A stretch of 64,000 nucleotides of DNA, from positions 1 through 64,000 of the forward strand of contig SUWG01000010.1 in NCBI GenBank assembly GCA_015061625.1, written 5' to 3'. Source of the stretch: Lentisphaerota bacterium. Its GTDB lineage: Bacteria; Verrucomicrobiota; Lentisphaeria; Victivallales; Victivallaceae. How positions within the stretch are numbered: position 1 is the stretch's first letter; the number at the start of each line of letters is the position of its first letter. A program made the position numbers and the translations under genes. The notes beneath the pieces were generated by a model, which searched no databases, was not told where the DNA came from, and saw only the letters and a program-made list of their open reading frames with translations. Shown piece after piece: positions 1-8,311 of this stretch.

Positions 1-36
1 CGATATTCCGCTTTTCTTGAAAAGGGGAGAGGGTTT

Positions 37-88
37 GGGAGAGGGGAAAAACCTCTTTTCCCGTGAAAAGAAGTTTTTCCCCTCTCCC
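37..88. repeat. Long hairpin (24-bp arms, CCGT loop)
   Basis: Bases 37-60 and 65-88 are reverse complements with one mismatch, separated by the four-base loop CCGT. The arms are purine-rich on one side and pyrimidine-rich on the other, unlike a GC-rich intrinsic terminator. It lies just beyond the 3' end of the minus-strand ung gene, so it may end or stabilise that transcript. A second hairpin with the same CCGT loop lies at 42689-42720 and the 12-mer at 61-72 recurs at 42721-42732, which suggests a dispersed element. Bases 1-36 contain nothing else I recognise. Confidence 0.7.
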
Positions 89-100
89 AAAAGAATCCCT

Positions 101-751
101 TTACCAGAAACGGCAGTTTAGGATTTTTTCCACTTGGGAAAAGGGTTTACTGCCGAAAAATCCCCGGTATGCCGAGAGCGGCGATGGGTGGGCATTTTCC
201 AGCACAAAGTGTTTTTTCCGGTCGATCAATGCTGATTTTTTCCGGGCAAATCCGCCCCAGAGCATAAAGGCGATGCCGGATTTTTTTTCGCTCAAACTTT
301 TTATTACTGCATCGGTGAATTTTTCCCATCCGTATTTTGCGTGACTGCCGGGGGTATGGGCATCGACGGTCAGCACGGCATTGATCAGCAGCACGCCTTT
401 TTCCGCCCAGCAACTCAAATGACCGGAAGCCGGGGCAGGGCGTTGCAGATCATCGGCAAATTCCTTATAAATGTTGCGCAGAGAGGGCGGTAATGGCACG
501 CCATCGGGTACGGAAAACGCCAAACCTTCCGCCTGTCCGTCATCATGATAGGGGTCTTGACCGAGTAATACGACTCTGACATTTTCCGGCTGGGTCAGGG
601 CAAAGGCATTGAAAACCTTTTCAGCGGGTGGAAAAACGGTACACTCATGCCGTCTGGCGATCGATTTTGCCAATGGGATTTCCCATGTTTCCGGAGAGAC
701 TCCGGCATCGGTCAAAAATTTCTGCCACACTTCAGGCAGTTCGGCACTCAT
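101..751 (-). CDS. ung: Uracil-DNA glycosylase (family 1)
   Basis: Removes uracil from DNA, starting base-excision repair of deaminated cytosine. The 216-residue protein has the family-1 water-activating motif GQDPYHDD (Asp66, His69) and the C-terminal HPSPLSAYRGFFG uracil-recognition segment; length fits the family (about 220). A longer in-frame start exists at 856, but it would run inside the upstream gene; the ATG at 751 is preceded by GGGAG at a good distance and leaves a 2-base gap to the upstream stop, so I chose it. It is the last gene of an lptF/G - binding protein - ung operon. Confidence 0.96.
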   Translation of the reverse strand: MSAELPEVWQKFLTDAGVSPETWEIPLAKSIARRHECTVFPPAEKVFNAFALTQPENVRVVLLGQDPYHDDGQAEGLAFSVPDGVPLPPSLRNIYKEFADDLQRPAPASGHLSCWAEKGVLLINAVLTVDAHTPGSHAKYGWEKFTDAVIKSLSEKKSGIAFMLWGGFARKKSALIDRKKHFVLENAHPSPLSAYRGFFGSKPFSQVEKILNCRFW

Positions 752-753
752 CG

Positions 754-2541
754 TTATTCTCCCGGATTGATGTAGAAACTCAATGATTCGATCCCGGTGG
801 CAAAGACCCGGATGTTGTCGATATTCGAGTGGTAAGCGAGCAAAGCATCGGAACAAAAGAGGAAAGTATAAGGCTGATCTTCGTGGATTATCCTTTCCAG
901 TTGATGAAACATGGCGATCCTTTTACTCATGTCGAATTCCTGGCGCAATTCTTCGATCAGGCGGTCAACTTCCGGATTGCGGTAGGAAATGAAGTTATCC
1001 CCGCCGATCTCACTCTGACTGGAATGAAATAATTGATAAAGATCCGGATCGAATCCGGTTCGCCAGCCCAGATTGCAGGCTTCAAATTCCTGATTTTTCA
1101 AGCGTTGCAGTAAAACGCTCCATTCGACGGTCTGCAATTTCATTTCGATACCGGCGGCGGCAAGGTCATTCTGGATCATCAACAGCATCCGTTGCTGGGT
1201 GGTACTGCCGGAGATCATCAGCATAGTAAAAGAGAATTTCTGCCCGTCACGCTCCAGAATACCGTCCCCGTCGCGGTCAAACCAACCGGCTTGGGCGAGC
1301 AACGCTTTGGCTTTTTCCGGATCGTAGGGCCACGGCTGTAAATTCTGATCGGAGTAGGATGAAGTAGGTATGATCGGGCCTTTGGAGATCGTGCCGCATC
1401 CGTAAAGCAGCCGGTCGAGTATCTCCTGCCGGTTGATGAGCATGGTCAATGCCCGGCGGGTGGCGGCATCCCGGAAGCAATGGATTTTATTGTTGTAGCC
1501 GATATAACTGTATGAAAAGTAGTCCGGATAGCGCAATTTTGCAATCGCTCCGGAAGTGAATTCCGGGGAATGGGTGCGGTTCATCCACTGTTCTGCACTC
1601 AAGCCGAGCATGCTGATTTTTCCGGCCAGAAGCGATTGCAATCTGGTATTGGGCAGTGCGATGACTTCAAAAATCCTCGTTTCGATCGGAGGGGCGGCTC
1701 CGTAAGCAAAGCCGATGTAATCGGGGTTGCGCTCCAGACGGATGCGTTTGGAACTTTCCCAGCTGTGGAACATATACGGGCCGCAACCGACGATCATCCG
1801 GTTGCGTTTGTGGTCGTCATTGAAACGTGCCGGATCAAATTCGCCATCGGGCATATAGAAGTGCCGCGGCATGGGGAACAACCCCAGAGTTTGTGCCAGA
1901 GAGCCGTAATATGCTTTGCTCCAGGTGATGACCAATTCGTAATCGTTGATCACTTCCACGCTTTGCAGATCCCGGTAATATACCCGCATGACTTCGCAGT
2001 TGGTCTGCGGATTGCGGATGATGTCGATGGTGAATTTTATATCGTGCGCCGTGACCTCTTTTGCCGGATGGGCAACGCCGGTTTCCGGATCGGTGAATGG
2101 GTGCCACATCACACCCCGGCGCAATTTTATGCGGTAGGTTTTGTGATCGGGGGATATGGTGTAACTTTCCGCCAGAGCGGGACGGAAAGTTTCCGGATTT
2201 TCCCAATCTCTTTCTGCCAGTGTCATGCTGCAAAGGGCAAAAATATCCATGGCGGTAGCTTCATTGTGAAGCAGGGGATTGAGGCCCGGCGGTTCACTGG
2301 CGATCGCCTGTATCAGCACCCCGCCGTCAACCGCTTCCGGAGAAAAGAAATTCATATTGGCAAAGTCGCCGACTCCCCGGTGTTGTGAGCCGCCCATACG
2401 GCGGATGGAAAGTGCCGTGAGCCGCGCTTCGAGTTTTACCGATGCTTCCCTTGCCCGGTCGAAACTGGAAATCAGCAACAGCAGCAGCACCGTTGTTGCG
2501 ATCAAAAGCAGTACGATAGCGGTATTTACTGCCGTGCGCAT
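754..2541 (-). CDS. Membrane-anchored oligopeptide-type ABC solute-binding protein
   Basis: A 595-residue protein of the SBP_bac_5 (OppA/DppA) family, which binds peptides or other solutes outside the membrane for an ABC importer. Residues about 5-27 form one hydrophobic segment without an obvious lipobox, so it is probably held by an N-terminal membrane anchor. The periplasmic domain begins near residue 70; EPPGLNPLLHNEATAMD and FTMLMISGSTTQQRML are typical of the fold. No permease or ATPase genes for it lie nearby: it sits between an LptF/G permease (3-base gap) and ung (2-base gap). Its ligand cannot be told from sequence. Confidence 0.85.
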   Translation of the reverse strand: MRTAVNTAIVLLLIATTVLLLLLISSFDRAREASVKLEARLTALSIRRMGGSQHRGVGDFANMNFFSPEAVDGGVLIQAIASEPPGLNPLLHNEATAMDIFALCSMTLAERDWENPETFRPALAESYTISPDHKTYRIKLRRGVMWHPFTDPETGVAHPAKEVTAHDIKFTIDIIRNPQTNCEVMRVYYRDLQSVEVINDYELVITWSKAYYGSLAQTLGLFPMPRHFYMPDGEFDPARFNDDHKRNRMIVGCGPYMFHSWESSKRIRLERNPDYIGFAYGAAPPIETRIFEVIALPNTRLQSLLAGKISMLGLSAEQWMNRTHSPEFTSGAIAKLRYPDYFSYSYIGYNNKIHCFRDAATRRALTMLINRQEILDRLLYGCGTISKGPIIPTSSYSDQNLQPWPYDPEKAKALLAQAGWFDRDGDGILERDGQKFSFTMLMISGSTTQQRMLLMIQNDLAAAGIEMKLQTVEWSVLLQRLKNQEFEACNLGWRTGFDPDLYQLFHSSQSEIGGDNFISYRNPEVDRLIEELRQEFDMSKRIAMFHQLERIIHEDQPYTFLFCSDALLAYHSNIDNIRVFATGIESLSFYINPGE

Positions 2542-2544
2542 AAC

Positions 2545-3651
2545 TTACCTCTGGGAAATGCGGTAGGTCATACCGGCACCGAGCAACTGGAATATGATAT
2601 TGGGCAGCCACAGCAGATATTGGGGGTAGAGCCAGGTGTAGTTGTCCAGCGATTCAAAGATGATGATGGAAAAGAAGTAGACCGAAGCGAGGATGACACT
2701 GATAAACAGCCCGATGGAAGTTTCCCGGCGGCTGGTGCGGATGGCCAGCGGCATTCCCAGAAGCAGAAAGGCGATGGGGGAAAGGGCAAAAGCGATGCGC
2801 TTATTCAATTCGATTTCCAGTTTTGTAGTATCCTCGCCATTGAGTTTGGTGCGGCGGATGTCGCCGAGCAACTCTCTCAAGGGCAGATATTTGGCTCTTT
2901 CGCTCAATTTCTGGGCGTTGGCTTCCTGACCGTAGTTGAATTGAAATTTCCACTCATCGGAAAAAATCCGTGAAACTCCTTCAAGAGAACCGGGATCCCG
3001 GTTGGTGATCATGCAATCATACAAGGTGAAATGCAGAATCATCTCTTCGGTATCGGTGTGGATGATACCTCTGGCCGCACTGACTTCCTGAAGCACGTTG
3101 CCGTCTTGGTCGGTTTTGCAGAAAAGCACGCCCTGCAATTCATTATCGCTGATCCGGTCATCGATGGAAATGACGATATTGTTGTCGCCTTCCTGATAAC
3201 TGAATGGATTGCCAGGTTCAAAGAGAGCCATCGGCCGCATTGCCGCTTCATTGGCCATCATGCTGCGGGATTTCCACAGCAGCGGCGGGCCGATCTCCAC
3301 TTGCAGATAGAGGCAGATCAACGTCATGAGAAAGGTGATCATCAGAATCGGGCTGATGACCTGAAAAATACTTACTCCGCAAGCCCGCATGGCAGTTATT
3401 TCGCTGTCGGCGGACATTCTGCCGAAGATCAGCACCACCGACACCATCACTGCCCACGGCACGGTAAAGGTCAGAATCCTCGGCAGAATATAGAGCATAT
3501 ATTTGCCGAATACCGCCAACGGGATACCTCTGGAAACAAAATCCAGAACTTTGATCAGATTGGCCCCGGTCATGGCAAAGGTCAGAATCAGGATCGCCAT
3601 GCCGAAGGTGACCAGAAATGATTTAGTTACATACCAATTCAAACAGCGCAT
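2545..3651 (-). CDS. LptF/LptG family permease (YjgP/YjgQ)
   Basis: Inner-membrane permease of the LptB2FG lipopolysaccharide exporter family, 368 residues. The architecture fits: membrane segments near residues 10-35, 50-75 and 95-120, a central periplasmic beta-jellyroll domain (about 130-250), then three more segments (about 280-360). The second LptF/G partner and lptB are not in the window, so I cannot say whether this is LptF or LptG. It is the first gene of the minus-strand operon, with a promoter at 3692-3720. The start is ATG 3651 with only a weak ribosome site. Confidence 0.88.
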   Translation of the reverse strand: MRCLNWYVTKSFLVTFGMAILILTFAMTGANLIKVLDFVSRGIPLAVFGKYMLYILPRILTFTVPWAVMVSVVLIFGRMSADSEITAMRACGVSIFQVISPILMITFLMTLICLYLQVEIGPPLLWKSRSMMANEAAMRPMALFEPGNPFSYQEGDNNIVISIDDRISDNELQGVLFCKTDQDGNVLQEVSAARGIIHTDTEEMILHFTLYDCMITNRDPGSLEGVSRIFSDEWKFQFNYGQEANAQKLSERAKYLPLRELLGDIRRTKLNGEDTTKLEIELNKRIAFALSPIAFLLLGMPLAIRTSRRETSIGLFISVILASVYFFSIIIFESLDNYTWLYPQYLLWLPNIIFQLLGAGMTYRISQR

Positions 3652-3691
3652 TGTTTACCTGCTTTCGATTCAAAAAATGTTAATATTTTAT

Positions 3692-3720
3692 ACCATAGCA
3701 CCGGGAATCGTTTTTTTCAA
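3692..3720 (-). promoter_or_regulatory. Predicted promoter of the lptF/G operon
   Basis: Reading the minus strand, TTGAAA (3720-3715), a 17-base spacer and TATGGT (3697-3692). The -10 is less ideal than in other promoters here. The -35 forms one arm of the dyad at 3716-3736 shared with the divergent dapB promoter. Confidence 0.5.
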
Positions 3721-3731
3721 GCATTTCACGC

Positions 3732-3760
3732 TTGAATTGCGTGCAGTTTCTGGTTATATT
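3732..3760 (+). promoter_or_regulatory. Predicted promoter of the dapB operon
   Basis: TTGAAT (3732-3737), a 17-base spacer, TATATT (3755-3760). It fits the pattern found at many operon starts in this window and lies 60 bases before the dapB start codon. Confidence 0.75.
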
Positions 3761-3819
3761 ATTATAAGAGTATAATGCTTGATGTTACAGAATTCTGTTT
3801 AAAGGAAGGTTTTTGTCTT

Positions 3820-4632
3820 ATGAATGGTGTTGTAATTATCGGTGCGGCCGGCCGCATGGGCCGCCGTCTGGTCGCCAATGTGATGGCCAGTGAAACGTTG
3901 ACTCTGGCCGGTGCCGTGGAATTTGCCGGTTCACCCTTTATCGGTCAGGATGCCGGCATCGTTGCCGGATGCGGTCAATCCGGCATTCTGATCAGCGATT
4001 CTCTGGAAAAAATCCTTGCTTCCGGCAAGGCCGCCGCCGTGATCGATTTCGCCACCGGCGGAGTGATCGACGATGCCAGACTTGCCGTGAAAAATAATTG
4101 CGCCATGGTCATCGGTACCACGGCTCTGACCGCAGACGACCGGGCGGAATTGAAACGGCTGGGAGCAGAGGAAAACGGCCGGATCGTCGCGGCGAACAAT
4201 ATGAGTGTCGGAGTTAATCTGCTTTTCAAACTGGTCAAAGAGGCCGCCGCTTTTCTGGGGATCGATTACAATGTGGAAATCGTGGAAATGCACCACAATA
4301 AAAAGTTGGATGCTCCCAGCGGTACGGCGGTGCGTCTGGGTGAAGTGGTTTGCGAAGCCCGGCAGTGGAAGTATGACGAAGCGGTGAAAAACGGCCGTGC
4401 CGGTATGGTCGGCCGCCGTCCGGCGGAAGAGATCGGTATGCACGCTCTGCGCGGCGGCGATGTGGTCGGCGATCACACGGTGATCTTCTCTGCCGAGGGT
4501 GAAAGGCTTGAACTTTCCCATAAGGCATCCAGCCGGGATATGTTTGCCCGCGGAGCTTTGCTGGCGGTGGAATATCTTTTGACTGCCCCCGCCGGACTTT
4601 ACGATATGCAGGATGTGTTGAATCTGAAATGA
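3820..4632 (+). CDS. dapB: 4-hydroxy-tetrahydrodipicolinate reductase
   Basis: NAD(P)H-dependent step of the diaminopimelate/lysine pathway, making tetrahydrodipicolinate for lysine and peptidoglycan. The 270 residues match the family length (about 270). Visible motifs: Rossmann IGAAGRMGR (near residue 6), the catalytic and substrate loop MHHNKKLDAPSGTAV, and ALRGGDVVGDHTV. An in-frame start at 3775 would add 15 residues, but ATG 3820 is preceded by AAGGAAGG at 3802-3809 and begins directly with the nucleotide-binding strand. The stop overlaps the next start by 4 bases (ATGA). Confidence 0.97.
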   Translation: MNGVVIIGAAGRMGRRLVANVMASETLTLAGAVEFAGSPFIGQDAGIVAGCGQSGILISDSLEKILASGKAAAVIDFATGGVIDDARLAVKNNCAMVIGTTALTADDRAELKRLGAEENGRIVAANNMSVGVNLLFKLVKEAAAFLGIDYNVEIVEMHHNKKLDAPSGTAVRLGEVVCEARQWKYDEAVKNGRAGMVGRRPAEEIGMHALRGGDVVGDHTVIFSAEGERLELSHKASSRDMFARGALLAVEYLLTAPAGLYDMQDVLNLK

Positions 4633-5795
4633 GCCGCCGTAAAGAACTCAAAAATATTCTTCTGCGCCATTTGCTGCTCTGCGGACAAGCCACCCGTCCG
4701 GAATTGGTTGCCATGACCAAAGTCCGGGCGGCTACCGTTTTTGAAGCGATCGACGAATTGAAAAGTACCGGTATCGTCGGTGAACCGGAAAGGCGCACCA
4801 AAAAGACCGGCCGCCGCGCTCCGGTGTTGTGCTGTATGCCCGATTGCTGTCATGCGATCGGCATGGAATTGCACTTATCCGGCTGTACCGGGGTGATTGC
4901 CGATGCTTCCGGCGAAGTTATTCACTGTGTGGAACATCCCGCCGGTGACCGCTCATCACTTCTGGAAGTGAAAGCCGAGATTTTTGAGGTGCTTCAACAT
5001 TTGCGGGATCTGGCGGATGACCGCTGGCATCTGATCCGCGGCATCGGCTTTGCCGATCCGGGGTTGGTGGACATCCGGGGCAGTATATCTACCCGTGCGG
5101 TGAATATACCGCCGTGGCAGATGGTCGAAACCGGAAAAATGCTTTCCAGTGCCTCCGGTTTGCCGGCAAGGGTCTGGCCGGAAGCGATGGTCAAGACCCA
5201 CATGGAGTATTTACAGCGTCTGCCTGATGCCCCGGAAAGTATTTTCAATCTGGTCACTGATGACGGTATCGGCGGCGGATTCATCAAAAAAGGCGAATTG
5301 TTTGTCGGCAGTTCCGGCCGGGCGATGGAGATCGGTCATCTGGTCGTCCGCCCTGACGGTGCGCGTTGTCAGTGCGGCAACTGCGGCTGTCTGGAATCGG
5401 TGGCAAGTCCGGCTGCTCTGGCGGGCAAGATCACTGAATTGCGTGATGCCGGAGTCGATCTGGGCGGTTTGCCGGAAAAATTCACGATGGAAACATTCGT
5501 GGAATTCGCTTCCAACAATCGCAGCGGCAGGATCATTGCCGGGGAGTTGTGCCGGGATCTGTCTCATGCTTTGAGTGTGGTGGTCATGCTGCTCAATCCG
5601 GAAATGATCGTTATTTCCGGCAAATTTGCCGGTATGGGGAACTTTTTGACTGAAGGTTTGAGGCGGGAACTGGAATTGCGCTGTTTCCCGGATGCGGTCA
5701 AAGAATTGAAAATAGAGATATCGTCTTTGAGTGCTTCAGATACCGCCCGTGCGGCGGCGATGATGATGCGGGATCAGATTTTGCTGGGTGATTGA
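4629..5795 (+). CDS. ROK-family transcriptional regulator (NagC/XylR type)
   Basis: 388 residues with an N-terminal winged helix-turn-helix (about 1-60) followed by a ROK fold. The ROK signature is present: EIGH followed by CQCGNCGCLES, the zinc-binding set. The NDxN-type segment holding the catalytic Asp of ROK sugar kinases is replaced by VWPEAM, so this looks like a sugar-sensing regulator rather than a kinase. It overlaps dapB by 4 bases and precedes pdxB, an unusual place for a sugar regulator; no sugar-uptake genes are adjacent, so the operator targets and effector are unknown. Confidence 0.88.
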   Translation: MSRRKELKNILLRHLLLCGQATRPELVAMTKVRAATVFEAIDELKSTGIVGEPERRTKKTGRRAPVLCCMPDCCHAIGMELHLSGCTGVIADASGEVIHCVEHPAGDRSSLLEVKAEIFEVLQHLRDLADDRWHLIRGIGFADPGLVDIRGSISTRAVNIPPWQMVETGKMLSSASGLPARVWPEAMVKTHMEYLQRLPDAPESIFNLVTDDGIGGGFIKKGELFVGSSGRAMEIGHLVVRPDGARCQCGNCGCLESVASPAALAGKITELRDAGVDLGGLPEKFTMETFVEFASNNRSGRIIAGELCRDLSHALSVVVMLLNPEMIVISGKFAGMGNFLTEGLRRELELRCFPDAVKELKIEISSLSASDTARAAAMMMRDQILLGD

Positions 5796-5803
5796 GGGGA
5801 TTT

Positions 5804-6916
5804 ATGAAAATCGTGATCGATGACCGGATACCTTTTATCCGGGGAGTTTTTGAACCGTTTGCCTCGGTGGTATATCTGCCGGGGAAAAGTATTGCTCCGG
5901 CAGATGTGGCAGATGCCGATGCTTTGATCGTGCGCACCCGCACCAGATGCGACAAGGCGTTGCTGGGAAATTCCAAAGTGCGTTTTGTGGCGACGGCGAC
6001 GATCGGTTTTGACCATATCAATGCGGATGAATTAACTCAATGCGGTATTCAGTGGAGCAATGCTCCGGGATGTAATGCGGTCAGTGTGAAAAATTATATC
6101 GCCAGTGCGCTGGCGGCAATGGATATCCCTTTATCCGGCAAGACGATGGGCATTGTCGGGGTCGGCCATGTCGGCAGTAAAGTTGCGGTCGTTGCCGGGG
6201 CTTTCGGGATGAATGTTCTGCTCAATGATCCGCCGCGCGCCGATCGTGAAGGGCGGGAAAAATTCGTGGAACTGGATGAATTGCTTGCCAAATCCGATAT
6301 CGTTACGCTCCATGTGCCTCTGGAATCCGGCGGCAAATATCCGACGGTAAATATGGCAGATGAGGCATTTTTCCGCAAAATGCGTTCCGGAGCGTGGTTT
6401 TTCAACAGTTGCCGCGGTGAAGCGGTACAGGAAAATGCGCTGATCGCGGCCGTGGATTCCGGTAAATTGGCCGGAGTGCTTATGGATGTGTGGCCGGGGG
6501 AACCGGATATGAGCAGAAAATTGCTGGATTCAGTTACTTTCGGTACTCCGCATATCGCAGGATATTCGGCTGACGGCAAAGCTAATGGTACGACCGCTTC
6601 GGTAAGGTATATCGCCGGCAAACTGGGCATTGAGGAGTTGGCGGATTGGCGGCCGGGCGGATTGCCTGAACCGGTCTATCCGGCGGTGATCGACCTCGCC
6701 GGATGCGATTCGGCATCAGAAGCCGTGAAAAAAGCGGTGCTTCATGCCTACGATATCCGGCGTGATACAACTGCGCTGGCCGGAGATCCGGCGCAATTTG
6801 AAAAGTTGCGCGGAACCTATTGGGTGCGCCGGGAATTTTCGGCATATACGGTGATCAACGCTCCGGAGGATGCGGTTGAAAGTTTGAAAAAACTGGACTT
6901 CAAGGTTGGCATATAA
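5804..6916 (+). CDS. pdxB: Erythronate-4-phosphate dehydrogenase
   Basis: D-2-hydroxyacid dehydrogenase that oxidises 4-phosphoerythronate in the DXP-dependent pyridoxal 5'-phosphate pathway. 370 residues. The NAD-binding segment MGIVGVGHVGSKVA is followed by LLNDPPRADREG, a PdxB-specific sequence that separates it from SerA; the catalytic region ends with GTPHIAGYSADGKANGT (the general-acid His). The C-terminal extension after residue 290 matches the PdxB dimerisation region in length. Start ATG 5804 follows GAGGGGA; a TTG at 5792 is less likely. It follows the ROK gene by 8 bases. Confidence 0.93.
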   Translation: MKIVIDDRIPFIRGVFEPFASVVYLPGKSIAPADVADADALIVRTRTRCDKALLGNSKVRFVATATIGFDHINADELTQCGIQWSNAPGCNAVSVKNYIASALAAMDIPLSGKTMGIVGVGHVGSKVAVVAGAFGMNVLLNDPPRADREGREKFVELDELLAKSDIVTLHVPLESGGKYPTVNMADEAFFRKMRSGAWFFNSCRGEAVQENALIAAVDSGKLAGVLMDVWPGEPDMSRKLLDSVTFGTPHIAGYSADGKANGTTASVRYIAGKLGIEELADWRPGGLPEPVYPAVIDLAGCDSASEAVKKAVLHAYDIRRDTTALAGDPAQFEKLRGTYWVRREFSAYTVINAPEDAVESLKKLDFKVGI

Positions 6917-6928
6917 GGGGAAATTACT

Positions 6929-8230
6929 ATGACTTATGCTGAAACATTGAGTGAAAGTGTGCGTAAAAAAGCGAGAATTCATGCTTATCTGGCGTGTATT
7001 TTCGGTTGTATATCGGAAGTAATGCTCGACAACAGTGCGCTGATTATCATCTATTTCACCATGCTTGACGGCGGCGATATGCTGACCATGATGGGAACCA
7101 GTTTCACCGGACTTATGGGCGCATTGCTCTATATTCCCAGCAGCATAATCATTGCCCGTACCGGTTTGAAACCGATGGTGCGTTATGCCTGCTGTACCGG
7201 TTGTGCCGGATTTCTGCTGATGGCCGCCGCTCCGTGGTTCGGCACGATGCTGGCCAAATATATTGCGCTGATCGGCTGTTTTATTTTCTGTATCCAGAGA
7301 TGTTGTTACGGGGCGACATGGTATCCGATGCTGGATGTATTTCTCCGGCCGCAGGACCGGGCCGGATTTTTTGGCATGATGCGCTTTTTCTACACCGGTT
7401 TTACCGGAATACTGTTCTTCATTCTCGGAGTGATTTTGAAGTATGATCCGCCATTGATCTTCATGCAGTCGGTGCTGGCGGCTTCCGGTCTGCTGTTGTT
7501 GGGGCGGTATTTTTACATTGCCAAATTTCCGGATAATCTCCGTGATGCTCCGGAAACTCCGGATGTGAAAAAGGGATTGTCTATATCGATGAAAAACGGG
7601 CCGTTGACGGCATATTCGGTCTATCTCGGTTTATTTACGATCGCCTATACGTCGCTCATTCCGCTGGCATATCTTTATTTCAAACAATTTGCCGGATTGG
7701 ATGACGGCACGGTGCAGATCATTTCATCAGTCGGTATCGGCGGATTGGTCACCGGATATCTGCTTTACAGCGGTAAATTGGGGAAATTGAAACTGAAATA
7801 TCTGGAATTATTCACTCATTGTGCCTATATAATCGTGGCGTTATCGCTGTTTTTTGTGGATAGATCACTGCCGGGTTTCCCGGTTTTTGCCGGAGCGGTG
7901 ATCTTCCTTGCATCGCTGGCTTACAGTGTATATATGTGCAACAACTCGGCAGAGTTGCTGGCACTTGCCCGGCCGGGCAACAAGACTGTGGCGATGGCGT
8001 TTGTGCAGACATACAGCAGTGCGGGGGTGGCCATCGGCCGTTTGGGGTCATCGTTGATTCTGGGCACTTCGCTGCTTGCTCCGGTCTGGGAATCAGGTGG
8101 GCGTGAGATCAGCCGTTATCAGACCTTCTTTCTTTTCAGCGGGGTGATGTTGCTGGTTCTGCTCTTTTTACTGCCGACCCTGCCTTCATTCATTCCGGCG
8201 CATGACGATTATTATGAGCCGAAAAAGTGA
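6929..8230 (+). CDS. Major facilitator superfamily-like membrane protein
   Basis: 433 residues with about 12 hydrophobic segments in two halves, separated by a cytoplasmic loop at residues about 190-220 (PDNLRDAPETPDVKKG). The short Arg-rich loops (for example IARTGLKPMVRYA) resemble MFS motif A, but no sub-family motif lets me name the substrate. It follows pdxB by 12 bases and is the last gene before the clpC promoter. MFS is the likely call; a more distant polytopic transporter family is possible. Confidence 0.7.
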   Translation: MTYAETLSESVRKKARIHAYLACIFGCISEVMLDNSALIIIYFTMLDGGDMLTMMGTSFTGLMGALLYIPSSIIIARTGLKPMVRYACCTGCAGFLLMAAAPWFGTMLAKYIALIGCFIFCIQRCCYGATWYPMLDVFLRPQDRAGFFGMMRFFYTGFTGILFFILGVILKYDPPLIFMQSVLAASGLLLLGRYFYIAKFPDNLRDAPETPDVKKGLSISMKNGPLTAYSVYLGLFTIAYTSLIPLAYLYFKQFAGLDDGTVQIISSVGIGGLVTGYLLYSGKLGKLKLKYLELFTHCAYIIVALSLFFVDRSLPGFPVFAGAVIFLASLAYSVYMCNNSAELLALARPGNKTVAMAFVQTYSSAGVAIGRLGSSLILGTSLLAPVWESGGREISRYQTFFLFSGVMLLVLLFLLPTLPSFIPAHDDYYEPKK

Positions 8231-8237
8231 TTCGGAG

Positions 8238-8266
8238 TTGAAAGTTTCTGTCGGGTGCATTATATT
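8238..8266 (+). promoter_or_regulatory. Predicted promoter of clpC
   Basis: TTGAAA (8238-8243), 17-base spacer, TATATT (8261-8266), 45 bases before the clpC ATG. I see no CIRCE or CtsR-type repeat around it. Confidence 0.8.
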
Positions 8267-8311
8267 ACTTGTGACAGAGAGAATAAGTTTTTTTGAGGAG
8301 AATAAATTTTT

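Noticed and set aside
1570-2388. 272-codon open frame on the plus strand
   Set aside because: Antisense shadow of the solute-binding protein gene.
3775-3819. Longer N-terminus for DapB
   Set aside because: The extra 15 residues precede the first strand of the Rossmann fold and the ribosome site fits ATG 3820.
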